From: Linnemannia elongata
Lineage: Eukaryota > Mortierellomycota > Mortierellomycetes > Mortierellales > Mortierellaceae
Length of the DNA: 64,000 nucleotides
Assembly (NCBI GenBank): GCA_036320915.1
Contig: JAXBDG010000009.1
Span: 1,860,001-1,924,000, forward strand
Reading direction: 5' to 3'
Shown: positions 13,101 through 23,047 of the stretch, piece after piece
How the letters are laid out: each line of letters opens with the position of its first letter
Position numbering within the stretch: position 1 is the stretch's first letter
Notes under the pieces: model-generated
What the model was told of the DNA's origin: nothing
The model's database searches: none
What the model saw: the letters and a program-made list of their open reading frames with translations, nothing else
Position numbers and translations under genes: made by a program

Positions 13101-13538
13101 AAGGAAGCTGTTGGGCGAAGTAAGAGTAAAGGGAGGAAGAGGATTCCAGTATTGGTGGCGACGAACGAGAATCGACCAGAGGAATTGGCCCGATTGCGAC
13201 AACTTGGACGGATACGCAAAGCGATGCGCAGTGCTGGTGTGGGCAATGGGTATGAGGGAGAGACTGTCGCAGGTGGAGGTGGTGTCGTTTACGATTTTGA
13301 AGGAAGGAAGAGGGAGGAAGAGGAAGAAGCAGTAGAGGAAGGAGGGGAGGAGTGGATAATTCTAGACCATGAGGAGATGAAGACAGTGGAGAGACTGGGT
13401 GTGTTTGGACCGATGATGGTGGAGCAGCTGTTGATGGCTGAGGCAGAGGCCCTTGTGGGGGTCAGGATGAGTACGTTCTCTCGCGTTGGAGGGTATCGTC
13501 AGCGAGACTGGTACCGGCGGCGGATCCTTTACATGTAA
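10140..13538 (+). CDS. O-fucosyltransferase-family type II membrane protein, 1132 aa
   Basis: Probable Golgi or ER glycosyltransferase related to the GDP-fucose O-fucosyltransferase superfamily. It is a single exon of 1132 codons. Residues 1-365 are a disordered Gln/Ser/His-rich cytoplasmic tail. A hydrophobic segment at about 366-388 (MGSLMLVLALAIYIAIVGVF) acts as signal anchor, followed by an acidic stem. The catalytic region begins near residue 541 with YMPFAGISNQFYGMLRAMSIAR, the usual start of the superfamily fold. It continues to HARRGDFEAYC near 917, the conserved H-x-RRGD donor-binding motif, then PVLVATNENRPEE and the closing VGVRMSTFSR near 1103. Low-complexity inserts at roughly 645-690, 825-885 and 960-1000 make it far longer than typical 400-500-aa enzymes. 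Substrate is unknown. The family call is fairly secure; the sugar donor is inferred. Confidence 0.78.
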   Translation: MDGPQRNMTATGREDDHDHLQQQRQRQETSKEGCGSADALRDQLPAIRIQTRLLHQSSASPPRQQEQQQRGQKSGGVDIGGGGSSGVLLSAQSDISDRTVFDWQVQDHRRHYSPHPTPSSFPGGGDRHATPGIEIRQGKDNDKWIPPPSLPLPLSTLSNQEPKHQYRDQQHLATPYQQQQQNRSWSSTTATPSRDWARQTRRWLQQYLSIETTSSHHHDHADQHSPFIASDDSPLASASSSTSSSSTLLSEGAFYSRHHPYFQDHRHPSSPSSTSSSTSSSATFLSPGDMESAKQYEMYGDRFFWRSPLTSRRSPRGFSFPFHLPRVWIGEFGRGWNRTSAATSTPSKSSACLRLFTRRRKRTLYKWAWMGSLMLVLALAIYIAIVGVFKIHGYLVASGGEPGIDRLTMSGKTVMTKHDGSVPGSFSTPTAGIAAAQDSTVTAAAGPIWRRRAEVEMDDSLDFYPDEDEDDPSEAASFISWLAQASIVTPAIQQQDLQQHRPPQQYQEYHEPSRPSLSSSRRPQGEAGQESFLLEPERYFTYMPFAGISNQFYGMLRAMSIARALDRILILPPITSSSHDKSRQNQAWSEFFDLDEFRRRTGLKVIEYQDLRDRGSFRGPTGVQESGSSVGASWIPSWVKEASAGEAAKTTSSVDKRRGGERYQHSLGTGTSTVDMTMPCHVTCGFGSKRDLDFTAKAFVRQWGFQYKKEMLPKSQSSSPSTPARSPVDDSPIDQTRDFDRIVEALQDDSLKGEGFLCISNTYKIQISPAAIPVSLLVDSIEWHEFGQHLLFQPRLTHFVDEFLGRTFGEPPEERAKYGNDTFWISPLPLSGPWSQPAPASLLEPAHVMEPVSPQDDSPQLQPPDHPIALDVVDTPPSSHLAAPPAESQVSVSYAATVDLTPWPPLRPLIQHTFFMIHARRGDFEAYCKKEFKDKRFDQCLPSNEAYVRVINELQQRALRESGGLDDGGVDGDGKNDGSGHDRMLEEKEAVGRSKSKGRKRIPVLVATNENRPEELARLRQLGRIRKAMRSAGVGNGYEGETVAGGGGVVYDFEGRKREEEEEAVEEGGEEWIILDHEEMKTVERLGVFGPMMVEQLLMAEAEALVGVRMSTFSRVGGYRQRDWYRRRILYM

Positions 13539-14101
13539 TATTAAAAGCCACGTTCGTTTTTACTTTATGGTGCTGTGCGAAATCAAGGGGGGGGGTATGC
13601 AACAGTTTTGAATCGTGAAAGGAAAAAGGGAGCAAAAAAAAGTGATCGGCGGTCACAGATCCAAGGAAGGTTTCTGCACGAAATCAAAAACAAAAAAGAG
13701 ACGCGTTGGTGCTGACGAATTTGTCGTCAGCAAAAAGAAGGCGGAGAGATCGAGAGACAAAATATTATTCCTCTCCCTCTCTCCCTCCCTGTCTCTTACT
13801 CCACACTATTAGAGTAAGTTTGGATAAACAATGGAAACCTCCAATGGATGTGAGTGTGTGGGTGTGTGTGTGTACCTTAGTGGAAATGGAAAAGAAGGAG
13901 CGAGAAAGAAGAAAGGCAAGGGAAAACTTTATCGCATTTGATCCACTCAGGTTTTTATTCCGGTTTTTCAATTGTTCATACCTTGTAAAGGTATAAAAAG
14001 GACTCTTTTTCCTTTTCCTTTCTTGCTCTTCACCACTCTGTCCAACACTCTCTCACCAACAACAACATCTACCAACACCCACCACACCAAACATATTCGC
14101 A
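13539..14101. promoter_or_regulatory. Intergenic with MAPEG-gene promoter
   Basis: Holds a G9 run near 13587, GT-rich repeats around 13850-13872, and the TATA box noted separately. The last 90 bases are CA/CT-rich leader sequence before the MAPEG start codon. No coding region is seen. Confidence 0.55.
13992..14000 (+). promoter_or_regulatory. TATA box of MAPEG gene
   Basis: TATAAAAAG, 102-110 nt upstream of the ATG at 14102, followed by a T/C-rich stretch and a CA-rich leader. This is one of the clearest core promoters in the window and fits a strongly expressed or stress-inducible gene; the expression claim is inference. Confidence 0.6.
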
Positions 14102-14701
14102 ATGGCTTCCATCACCCTCACCGCTGAATACGGTTATGTACGTCTACTCTGCGCATTCCTGTCTTGATCGCCTCAAGGCTCGCATCGACATTCTACTTCA
14201 ATAGAGGAGGGATACAACACTCGGAATCAACAACTTGCACCTGCTGGAACAAAATTACTAACAGCACAACTATTCATTAACAACCAATACCATTAGACCG
14301 TCGCCGTCTCTGTCGTCTCGACTCTCCTTGTCACCATCCTCGGCCACAATGTCGGATCCTACCGCAAGGAGGCCGGCGTCCCCCTGCCTACCATGTACGC
14401 CGAAGAGTCCGAGGCCAAGAAGGACAAGAAGAAGATGATCTTCAACTGCAAGCAGCGTGTCCACCAGAACACCCTCGAGGGTTTCACATCCTTCATGGTC
14501 TCGCTCATGGTCGCCGGTGCCCGTTACCCAGTCGCCGCCCCCGCCCTTGGATTGATCTGGTGCGCTGGTCGCCTTGCCTACTCGTATGGATACACCTCGG
14601 GTGACCCCAGCAAGCGCATGTACGGTGCTTGGGGACACATTGGTGATCTTGGTCTCTTGGGCTTGAACGCCAAGATGGCCTTTGACTTGATCACCGCCTA
14701 A
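14102..14701 (+). CDS. MAPEG protein, microsomal glutathione S-transferase 3-like, 2 exons
   Basis: Small integral membrane enzyme of the MAPEG family, closest to MGST3, which conjugates glutathione to or reduces lipid hydroperoxides in ER or mitochondrial outer membranes. Exons 14102-14137 and 14297-14701 join in frame to 146 aa, the usual MGST3 size. Four hydrophobic segments can be seen. The loop RVHQNTLEGF carries the R-x3-N-x2-E signature that binds glutathione, and the C-terminal part GRLAYSYGYTSGDPSKR matches the family. A basic stretch (AKKDKKK) sits in the first loop. The intron (GTACGT to TTAG) falls right after Tyr12, a common position. A TATA box lies at 13992 and a poly(A) signal at 14796. 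The call is firm at family level. Confidence 0.92.
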
Positions 14702-15260
14702 TTGTCTGGTCTTAATTCGTTCTCTTTGTACTTTTCGTTATTCTTTTTTACCCCCTTGTACCACCTCATTATTTACACATACATACATTCTTCGTAATAA
14801 AAACTTGCGTTTTGTCTTCATTTTCGGTGCCCTAAGAAGTGCAATTAACTACGATTGTTGTTAGTATGATGATGGATCGCTGTACGCCCGCCTCTTTGTG
14901 GCGCTTTGAGTATCAGAATAAGATGAAGAAGGGCGCTCATTTTATTAACAGCCCTGCCCTGATCTGATGTGGTTGTTCAGGTCCTTAATGTGGGTAGATG
15001 GTGAATGAGAAAGGTGCAAAAGACAGGTTAAAAAAAGCCCATGTCACGTGGAACATGGATGATGCAGTCTGCCCGTTTGAAGTGAAAGTGTGCTCAAACC
15101 CCAACCAGCCGTCCTTTTTGCTTCTTTACTTCATCCCACTCTCTCACCTTCAATTCACAACAACAACTGCATCCTTCTTTTTCTCAGCAGTATATTCTTT
15201 ACTCTTCACTCTCCCCTTCCTACACACACACACACACACACACACACAACGAGGACAGCA
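14702..15260. other. Intergenic between MAPEG gene and SED5
   Basis: Contains the MAPEG poly(A) signal, an unremarkable middle part, a CT-rich tract near 15120-15215 and a CA dinucleotide run (about 15223-15247) ending 13 nt before the SED5 start codon. Nothing coding is seen. Confidence 0.5.
14796..14801 (+). terminator. Poly(A) signal AATAAA
   Basis: AATAAA 95 nt after the MAPEG stop codon, followed by T-rich sequence. Confidence 0.55.
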
Positions 15261-16800
15261 ATGGATCGCTCATCGGAATTCTTCTTAACAGTGGAGTCGC
15301 TTCGGTCCAGAGCACAACCCCATCTCCCCTCTGACAAGCGCAGGCTCCTCTCGCCCATGGAACAGCAGGCTGGTTCTTTGGGTGCTGGGGGTGCTCAGAA
15401 CAAGCCCAAGTCAGAGGTGTCGTTGATGGCGACCATGATTGGCAAGGATATCCATGCCACCTCGATAAAGCTGCAGAAGCTCGCCAAATGTATGTTCACA
15501 AGACAGTTGGAGCTAAGCATTGAATGCATTCAACAGTCAAGCTGGGCCATTTCCTTTGTGCCAAGCAAAGCATGCAAGCAACCGGTGGAACGCCGAACTA
15601 ACGCTCTTTGTTCTATTCTCTTTGTTGAACTGTGTAGTGGCCAAGCGCAAGACCTTGTTCGATGATAGACCAGTAGAAATCAGTGTATGGACCTAAGGAG
15701 CATCCTGCAAGGGGCCACTTTGTTTTACTTTTGAAGCACAACTTTTGTGACCAACCATCTAGCCTGCAATAGAAAAGACGGACGAACAAAGTCGCAAACT
15801 AACGCCCACATACCCTGCTTTTCAATCTCATCTGAATTAATAGGAACTCATGCACATCATCAAACTGGATATTGCCAAGCTGAACAAACAAATCGCCCAA
15901 CTACAGAACGTGGTCAAGGAGCTCAACGCCAAATCACCCCACAACTGCCGACAGGCCATGGAGCATAACAGCAATGTTGTGGTCTTGCTCCAATCACGAC
16001 TTGCAGCACAGACATCGACCTTCAAGGACGTCCTGGAGCTCCGTACTGAGAATATGAAGGCTACCAAGGATAGACGTGAGCAGTTCATGTTTACAACACA
16101 GCAACAGAGCAATACCTTTGCCAGTATGTGACCTTTCCCTGGAGGAAGCCAACGTTTTGTCGACTATAGCTGTTTGCTTTACATTTGGTGGCCAATGAAA
16201 CGACTGCTAACCACATTTCGTTTCTGTTGTGACCTTCTGTAGGCGACTCTCCATTGTATAACATTGACAGGCGACCAAACTCGAGCACGAACCCACCCAA
16301 GGATATCTTGTCACTGGATCTGCCAACACCATCTCAAAACCTTCAGCAACAGGAGCAGGTGCAGCTGGTAGACGCAAACAACCAGTACATGGAGAGTCGA
16401 TCTACCGCCATCGAGTCGATCGAATCGACGCTGCATGAACTTGGAGGCATCTTTCAGCAACTGGCCCAGATGGTCTCTGAGCAACGAGACATGGTTCAAA
16501 GGTGAGTTGCACATGGACAGATATCGCCAATACAAGCATAAGCGTGATAGTTGCGAGCTCTTGTTCAAAGTGACAAGATCTTAATCAGCTGTCGAACATG
16601 CTCTTGTTTTTTCTAACATGATGCCTAATATCTCTTCACATAGAATTGACGCCAATACGGATGACATCGAATCGAATGTAGCAGGAGCACAGACGGAACT
16701 GTTGAAATACTACAGCTATGTATCGTCGAATCGTTGGCTGATGGTCAAAGTCTTTGCAGTCATTATTTCCTCTGCAGTGACCCTTTCTGTGTTGTCCTGA
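15261..16800 (+). CDS. SED5: Syntaxin-5/Sed5, Golgi Qa-SNARE, 5 exons
   Basis: Qa-SNARE needed for ER-to-Golgi and intra-Golgi vesicle fusion. Exons 15261-15489, 15638-15684, 15844-16123, 16243-16501 and 16644-16800 join in frame to 323 aa, a standard length. The N-terminus has Asp-Arg-Ser-Ser-Glu-Phe, equivalent to the D-R-x-x-E-F peptide by which Sed5 binds the SM protein Sly1. The Habc region includes KRKTLFDDRPVEIS, a hallmark of syntaxin 5. The SNARE helix runs from about residue 230 with the zero-layer Gln in GGIFQQLAQMV. The protein ends in one membrane anchor (WLMVKVFAVIISSAVTLSVLS) with almost no lumenal tail. All introns are GT-AG and 110-160 nt. A CA repeat lies just before the ATG. 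Confidence 0.95.
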
Positions 16801-17984
16801 GTAAAAGAAAGAGCAACAACACTTCAACAACATATAATACTTTCTAATGAATACGAAAAACAAGCATATCAAAACCAAGCAAAAGTTATCAAAAGATATC
16901 AAAACAAAACAACAAACCAAACCAAACCAAAACCTTTTTTACTCCATCTGATGAAATAAAATGATGATGTCCGATACCCTAAGACGCTTTGTGGCAAGGC
17001 CTTGAGGACTCAGCTTCCAATGCGACTTCACAATTGAGACAAGCATGCGGCGTGAAAAAAAAAAAAAGATAAAAAGAGGCGTGCAAAGACCGAGAAGCCC
17101 GTACATCAAGTGATGATAACGATGGATTGTTGATGGTGAATGCCATCGTATGATATCCTCTATTTTTACTTTCTACGTTGATGCCAAAGGAACCGTACGC
17201 ACTGACGCCTTGCAATCAAATGCAAAGCAGTCCGTTCGCCTGAATTTGAACACGTTGGATGACCGCTTACCCGATTCTCGTTTTCTCTTTTGCCATCGCT
17301 GATCAACGCCGCCATCCCCCACGAATCCCTTTTCGCCTTAAACATTCATGACTGCCTTCTGTTTAGGGCGCTGTTCGATAAAGAAAGATATTTCATTACG
17401 TCTGTTATCTTCAAGGAGACATAAACTATGGTAGGCTGTTCTCATGGACTGCCTCTTTTTTTTACTATCATCTTATCCTGACGGTTGTCTCCAAAATCCT
17501 TGAACCAGACGAATACTTTTCTCCAAAGAAATAGTGTCAACTCCTTTATCTTCTCTGTAGCGTTCACGAGAGTCGCGTTTTTATACCGTACATAGTTCGC
17601 GTTTTGTTTCTTGAGAGGTCGCGTTTTGTAAATCAATAGGAGCCTGTAAATTTTCTCGTTCATCCATAGATTACCATGGCTGCAATCGTCGACCAAAGAA
17701 AAACAGTTCTTCTTCTCTTGATGTAGATGTGCATTTGAAATACTTCGTCAAACAATCAATCTCTTTGCTGTCGCTCAGCACTTTGCCTTGTTTTTTTTTA
17801 CTTTCACTCCATTTTGTTAGTGAAAAGAATTGCGTTTGTGTATTAACGGGTGAAAGCGTATATATTATCTAAAGCAAAGAAAGTAACCCAACACGTCCAC
17901 TCGTTCGCCCTATTGTATCATTCAATTTATTCAAGCGAGCTTTGCTGATACTCGTGAGGATGTGTCGGTGCGAGCTGACGCCTC

Positions 17985-18930
17985 AACTTACAACATTTGT
18001 AAGGCAGCAGCTGTTATTGACCGGGTTACGGGTCGAAACTTGTCAGACAAAACGGATCTGGTCACCCGTTGGGACTTGATAGGGCCTGCGGCCGAAGGTT
18101 TAGTGGTTGTCTTATCTTTCATCACTGTTGCTACCGGAAGTGTCGCCTGGTTTGCTGCTGCTTCGGCAATTGTCATTTGTCGCAACTGTCGAAAGTGGGG
18201 GTGCGTCGGATGAAGACGAGGGCTCGATGACGACAGCAGAGACTTTTGATAATGGCGCTTTAGTTGCAGGCCTCAGCGGCGCATATTGAACATTCGACGA
18301 CACTTCTTTTAGGGTGGTTGTTTTTAACAGAACAGAAAGCCGCGAAGATCCCAAGAGGGACCTGTTCATCCGGCGGAGGAGCCGACCCGCAGCGAGGGAC
18401 TTGGGCTTGTCAGAACGAAGACCAGGCCGATGACTCGTTGACAGACAGGTTACTCTTGATCGACGCCTATGTTTGATGATGTGAGGGATGCGTGAGGACG
18501 AGCGAGTAGTACTCCTTCCTGAGGAGCAGCTATGTTGTGTTTGTCGGCGTTGTCACCATCGCCGAGTTAATAGAATCTGTCTCTGCGCTGCTCGGCTTCT
18601 CCTTAGCGTGGTTGTCGGGGTCAATCTCGGTCGTTGCGGTTGTATCCTTGCTCTTGGGCGCCAAGGGGGTATCTGAGGATGTGCATGCTTTAGAGTATGT
18701 GTTCCTCGTCCTGAACACGGCAAAAAGCTTCTTCACCCGGTCCTTAGCCTTGGCGAGTTCCTGCACGCGACGATCCCCTCTCGATGCTGCCGAAGGAGAC
18801 ACCTTGGTAGTGGATGAATTCTCCTGGTGACGATAAGGCTTTGTCATCAACTGTCTCTTGGGTGTCTTCGGTGACGCTGGGATAGGCTGATGTTTTGTTT
18901 ACCGATGATCAGGGTCCTGAGCTCATACTC
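17985..18930 (-). pseudogene. Probable relic of a gene with Lys-rich helical N-terminus
   Basis: On the minus strand a protein-like sequence can be followed in pieces. Starting near 18900 there is TEDTQETVDDKALSS, then after a frame change QELAKAKDRVKKLFAVF and SDTPLAPKSKD down to about 18530. After further frame changes, stretches such as RPATKAPLSKV and TTKPSAAGPIKSQRVTRS follow down to about 17990. Codon choice is gene-like, but no single frame or plausible set of introns links the pieces. From memory the first part resembles the leader of a large multi-copy family of NACHT/HEAT-repeat proteins in Mortierella genomes; I could not check this. It could also be an unusual active gene with a misjudged splice pattern. 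Confidence 0.3.
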
Positions 18931-19735
18931 TTTTCTTCCTTCATCATTGCCATTGCGTTTTGTCCATTTGGAAACGTAAATCGCACCTCAAACTATTGCT
19001 TATGGACTGCAGCTGTAGATCCACTTGTACAAGAGACACATGGTGTTTGAGCCCAGTTCCAGAAACTCTTCGATGGTTAGATTTCTAGGTCAACGTCTGA
19101 AGAACGCGACTGTTGTGTTTCTTCTACGCTGCTCTATGAAATCGCGCAGGCATGGTAAAAAAAAAAAAACTCCTTTCTCAGAAGCTATAAGGATGTGTTT
19201 ATCCGCACAATCCTCCAAAAGTTTAACCTTTTTTTTTTTCCCGGTAACTTCGCCATCGTCATGCGCAGTAGCGGCATGTGTTCAAGCAGTTCATAGAACA
19301 AGGCGATACCCGAAAAAAAGAGCAAGAAAAGCAAAGCACGAGAAGACGTGCCAATATCGCCGACTGACGCAACGTTGAAAGGGTGTGGATGCGCAGTACG
19401 CGATTTGTTTATTCGACTGTATTTTTTTTCCTTAGTGGGCGGCGTGTCTTCATTTGCATGACCCTGTATCCATGGACGAGAACACCATTGAACAAAATAC
19501 TTCATACGATCTCTTCCACCCCTCAAGACAGCCTTATTCTAATCGATCGCTTTAGTCAGCACGACAGGACCCAGACCCTGTCTTCTTTTCCTCACTAGGT
19601 CGATGTTTATTCGCGGTGGCAAAGAGGCGATCCGACATTAAACCTGCGCTGCAGCTCATATTTCCTTCTACCAAGGCACAAACACAAAGGCAACCGAGGA
19701 TAAACATCAACGTCTGATGCAAACACAAATGAACA

Positions 19736-19743
19736 TATAAAAG
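19736..19743 (+). promoter_or_regulatory. TATA box of GST gene
   Basis: TATAAAAG, 67-74 nt upstream of the first ATG (19810) and about 140 nt upstream of the second in-frame ATG at 19882. Confidence 0.55.
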
Positions 19744-19809
19744 GGTGGCTACCCACCGTTTTATCTCCGACAAACTCGCACATTAAAACATAAGTTTCCT
19801 TCTCACCTT

Positions 19810-20699
19810 ATGCTAAGAAGCATTATTAAGAACCCCCTCTCAAACCTCAAAGCCATCCATACATCCTCTTTCCTTTCAACGATGACCGTCCCCAAGCTCA
19901 CTATCTACAACAACATTGCCTGCCCCTATGCCAATCGCGTCCAGATCGCCCTCCAAGAGACCCAGCAAGAACACGAGCTCGTCGACATTGATCTCAAGAC
20001 CCCTCGCCCCGAGTACTACCTCAAGGAAGTCAACCCCTATGGTGAAGTGTCAGCCCTGAAGACAGCCGATGGCAATATCATTCTTGAGTCGCTCGTCATT
20101 GCTGAGTATCTTGCGGACAGCAATCCTGATGCTAAGTAAGAACATACATTCATGAGCACGCGCCCTCAATTTCGTGTTCTTCTGTTCCAAAAATCAGAAC
20201 TAACTCGCTGCACTCATTTTTTCAAATCTTGCTTAGCCTTCTGTCAAAGGACCCTCTCCAACGCGCCCAATCGCGCTATCTAATCCAGCATTGGACTAGC
20301 CGCACCCAACCCGCCATCGCAAAAGCAAGCTTGGCCCTCGACTCGCCCGCCGAAGAAGCAAAAGCCCTCGACCTTGCAGAAGCCGAACTCGAAAAGGTCA
20401 ATGTTCTCCTGCGCAAGGTCAACATCACCAAAGAAGGACCCTACTTCTTGGGCGCTCAATTCTCATATGCAGATTTGGCACTCGCCCCCTTCCTTGCCCG
20501 TGGATACCTCTTGACGGCGTTCCATGAAGAGTCAGTCCAGAAGGCATGGGATGAGCGCCTGAAGGCCAACAGCAATGTCCAGCGGTTCTTGACTTGGCGC
20601 CAGGCTGTGGTCGAGAGGCCTAGTGTCCTGAAGTCGACTCCTTCCAAGGAGGTTGTGCTCGATGCTTACAGCACCAAGTTCCTCAAAAACAGACTGTAA
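19810..20699 (+). CDS. Glutathione S-transferase, omega-like, 2 exons
   Basis: Cytosolic-fold glutathione S-transferase. Exons 19810-20135 and 20237-20699 join in frame to 262 aa. The thioredoxin-like domain contains CPYANRVQIAL, where Cys in C-P-Y-A is the catalytic residue of omega-type enzymes (thiol transfer and dehydroascorbate or glutathionyl reduction). NPYGEVSALKTADGNIILES is the glutathione-binding cis-Pro/Glu-Ser region, although here the usual V-P is replaced by V-S. The C-terminal helical domain includes FSYADLALAPFLAR. Two starts are possible. Met1 gives a 24-residue leader rich in Arg, Lys and Ser without acidic residues, resembling a mitochondrial presequence; Met25 (19882) gives a cytosolic form. 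A TATA box precedes both. Class assignment is inferred from the active-site motif. Confidence 0.88.
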
Positions 20700-20896
20700 A
20701 AAATGATACATCCGTTGATCTCAAAAGTGAGTGTCTCTTTACTCCTGCGCCACGTAAGTCATGGCCGCCCAAATAATAAATGTCTAGTCTAAAAAATGCC
20801 GAAAAAATGTGATGTGAAATATATTGTTGCAGTGGAGTGAGCGCGAGAGGGGGTTTATTATTTGTATGCGTTGTGTGGGGGCACCCAGTCGACTCT

Positions 20897-22760
20897 TCAT
20901 CCCAGCACAGCATCAAGAATATCGTGGTTCTGGTTGGAGTGCATCGGTGGTAAACCGTCCTCGTCCAGGTCAGCATCGTCTTCAGGCACTTGCTCTTCCT
21001 CTTCGTCGTCCAGATCCGGTAATGGGAAGTTCAAGATTGCTGCCACTCCTGTCAACTGGTTCAGATCTAATAAATGCAGGAGAGAGAGGTTAGGTCATCA
21101 TTCCTTGTGCTCACGAAAACCAAGAACCGCTATCGCAAATTGGGTTAACCAACAGTGACCCTAAACTTACTCTCGCCTGAGACGTGAAGACTAGAAAACA
21201 CAAAGACCTTGCCGCCTGATGCACGTGCGCTCTCGACAAGAGCAATGTACTGTCGCCTCTTGACAACATCCGCAGCCCTGAAAAGCTCGTCCGTGACCAA
21301 CAGTGTACCAATGGCACCTCTCTCAGCCGCTTTTGAGACATCCTTGTATCCGTAAAATGCCCTATCAGGATCCATGTTCATCATCTCGTAAAATTGGTCG
21401 AGCGCCTGGACTTCCTGCGCAGCCTTGGTATCTGCCAGCTTGATTTTGATAGCTGGGTCGTTCATCACCTCCTGAAGTGCCTGCTTGTGTCCTGTGGATG
21501 TGTGTACCACGATAAACTTGGACCTGTTTTGCATGATTGTCTTGTTGTCCGTCCTCTATGGGTTCAATCGTCAGAGAAAGGAGACTTGTCAGCAACTTCT
21601 TCCTATTTCCTTTTGTAACATTCAATTGTGGAACAGATGCAACACATACCACTGCTTCTGCGAAAATGTATTCGTAGAGCTGCTCTCGCACAAATCCTGG
21701 ACTACCGAGAATGACACACTTGACAATATCAAAGTCAATATGTCGAAGAATTGCCTGGTAGATCTGCTCAAAGAACCGCTTCAATCCCTACATCAATTAA
21801 ACACAATGCCAAGGAGGAGAATTAGTAACAAAACTTGATAAAAAGTATGAATACCATACAGTTGGCGGCAATCTGAAAATTGACGAGAACGTACCTTCTC
21901 GTAGTTGGTGACGGAGCCCTTGCGTTTCCTTGGTACTGGGCAGTCGATGTGTTGGCGAATGATGGTCATACTTGACGTCAGCAAGCAGATATTGGCAAGT
22001 CCCTCCTGACAGACTACGGCGGCGACATCGGCTTTCTTGGTGATGTCACAAGCCTCCTGAACTCTCTCCAATGCAATGACATCCCACTCTGGTTTGATCA
22101 ACGTGAAGCTGCGGTTCATCTCCAGGTCGATCGTATGGAATGTTCCCAACTATTAGACAAAAGAATGACGTCGTTAGTGTCTTCCGGAAAGCTCGGATCC
22201 AAGAAAATGAATAGGCTAGTCTTTCCTCTCGGACTCTCAAATAGATTCAAAGTTGGGAGGGGCTGCGGCAATACCTTGACATGGGGATTCTCCACGATGA
22301 CTCGCCCACTTATCCTCAACATGCCGACTTGCGTGTCAAAGTCTACATTGTCGACTGAAATACTGAGGGTCAGTCTTATCCGCTGGCTGTCGACGGATCC
22401 CGTTGAACTTTCGGATTGAATACGGCTATTAACGATAAATGTTGGGGTCGATAGAAAAGGAGGATCAAGAAGCACAAGGATGAGTGATAATGCTCAATGG
22501 ACGTAATAGATGACTCTATGAGGAGGCGCAGTTATGGGCACTATTTCCTGCGAACTGCATCGAACAAAGAAGGGGCGAGGATCCGGAAAGGGAGGAGAGG
22601 GAGAAGTGAGTGTGACAGACACGTACCGAATAGTGACGGCGCGGAGTTGATCGTGCTTTTGAATGAGGTTGTAGACGTGCCACATGTCCTCGAACTCTTC
22701 AGGAATGAGGGTGACATATCCGGACTTGTCCTTTTCGATGAATTGCTTGACGAGTTTCAT
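20897..22760 (-). CDS. DOM34: Dom34/Pelota ribosome-rescue factor, 6 exons
   Basis: eRF1-like protein that, with the GTPase Hbs1, splits stalled ribosomes in no-go and non-stop mRNA decay. Minus-strand exons are 22760-22627, 22425-22275, 22149-21895, 21787-21650, 21555-21171 and 21066-20897, joining in frame to 410 aa (usual 380-400). Recognisable blocks are MKLVKQFIEKDKSGYVTLIP, EDMWHVYNLI, SESSTGSVDS, DVAAVVCQEGLANICL, IPRKRKG-like VPRKRKG, FDIVKCVILGSPGFVREQ, ADTKAAQEVQALDQFYEM, DPDRAFYGYKDV and FSSLHVSGE. There is no GGQ motif, as expected for Dom34 and unlike eRF1. The C-terminus is acidic and somewhat extended. The start is the first Met of the conserved N-terminal Sm-like domain. It is divergent from the RNPS1-like gene, with 287 bp between the start codons. 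Confidence 0.95.
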
Positions 22761-23047
22761 CCTGCTTTCGTGTTCCCGAAGTTGTTTATGGAAAAGTTGG
22801 GTAAAGAAGTTGGAGGGGTTAGTGGGGAGAAAAAGAAAGGGTAAGAGGGAAAAGAAAGAATAAAAAAGTTGGCGAGGCGAAAAAGTCACGCTCAGCCAGA
22901 ACGACGGAGGTCCGAATTGCAACAGTTGCATGTGAAATTAATACAGTGACGCTAATAACTCGAAGGTCGATATTAACAGAGTAGAGGTGATCACCGCGCC
23001 TTCTACTTTGAACTTTCAGGACCAGACCACACACATCAATCACAAGA

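Larger units (their letters stand above)
16801..19809. other. 3-kb gene-poor region containing a decayed gene
   Basis: No intact gene is seen. The part from 16801 to 17940 is AT-richer than its surroundings and holds A-rich and CAAAA-type sequence just past SED5. Between about 17960 and 18930 the minus strand shows broken coding-like sequence (see the pseudogene entry). From 18940 to 19735 only short frames and T/A runs are seen. The right end holds the promoter of the glutathione S-transferase gene. Confidence 0.5.
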
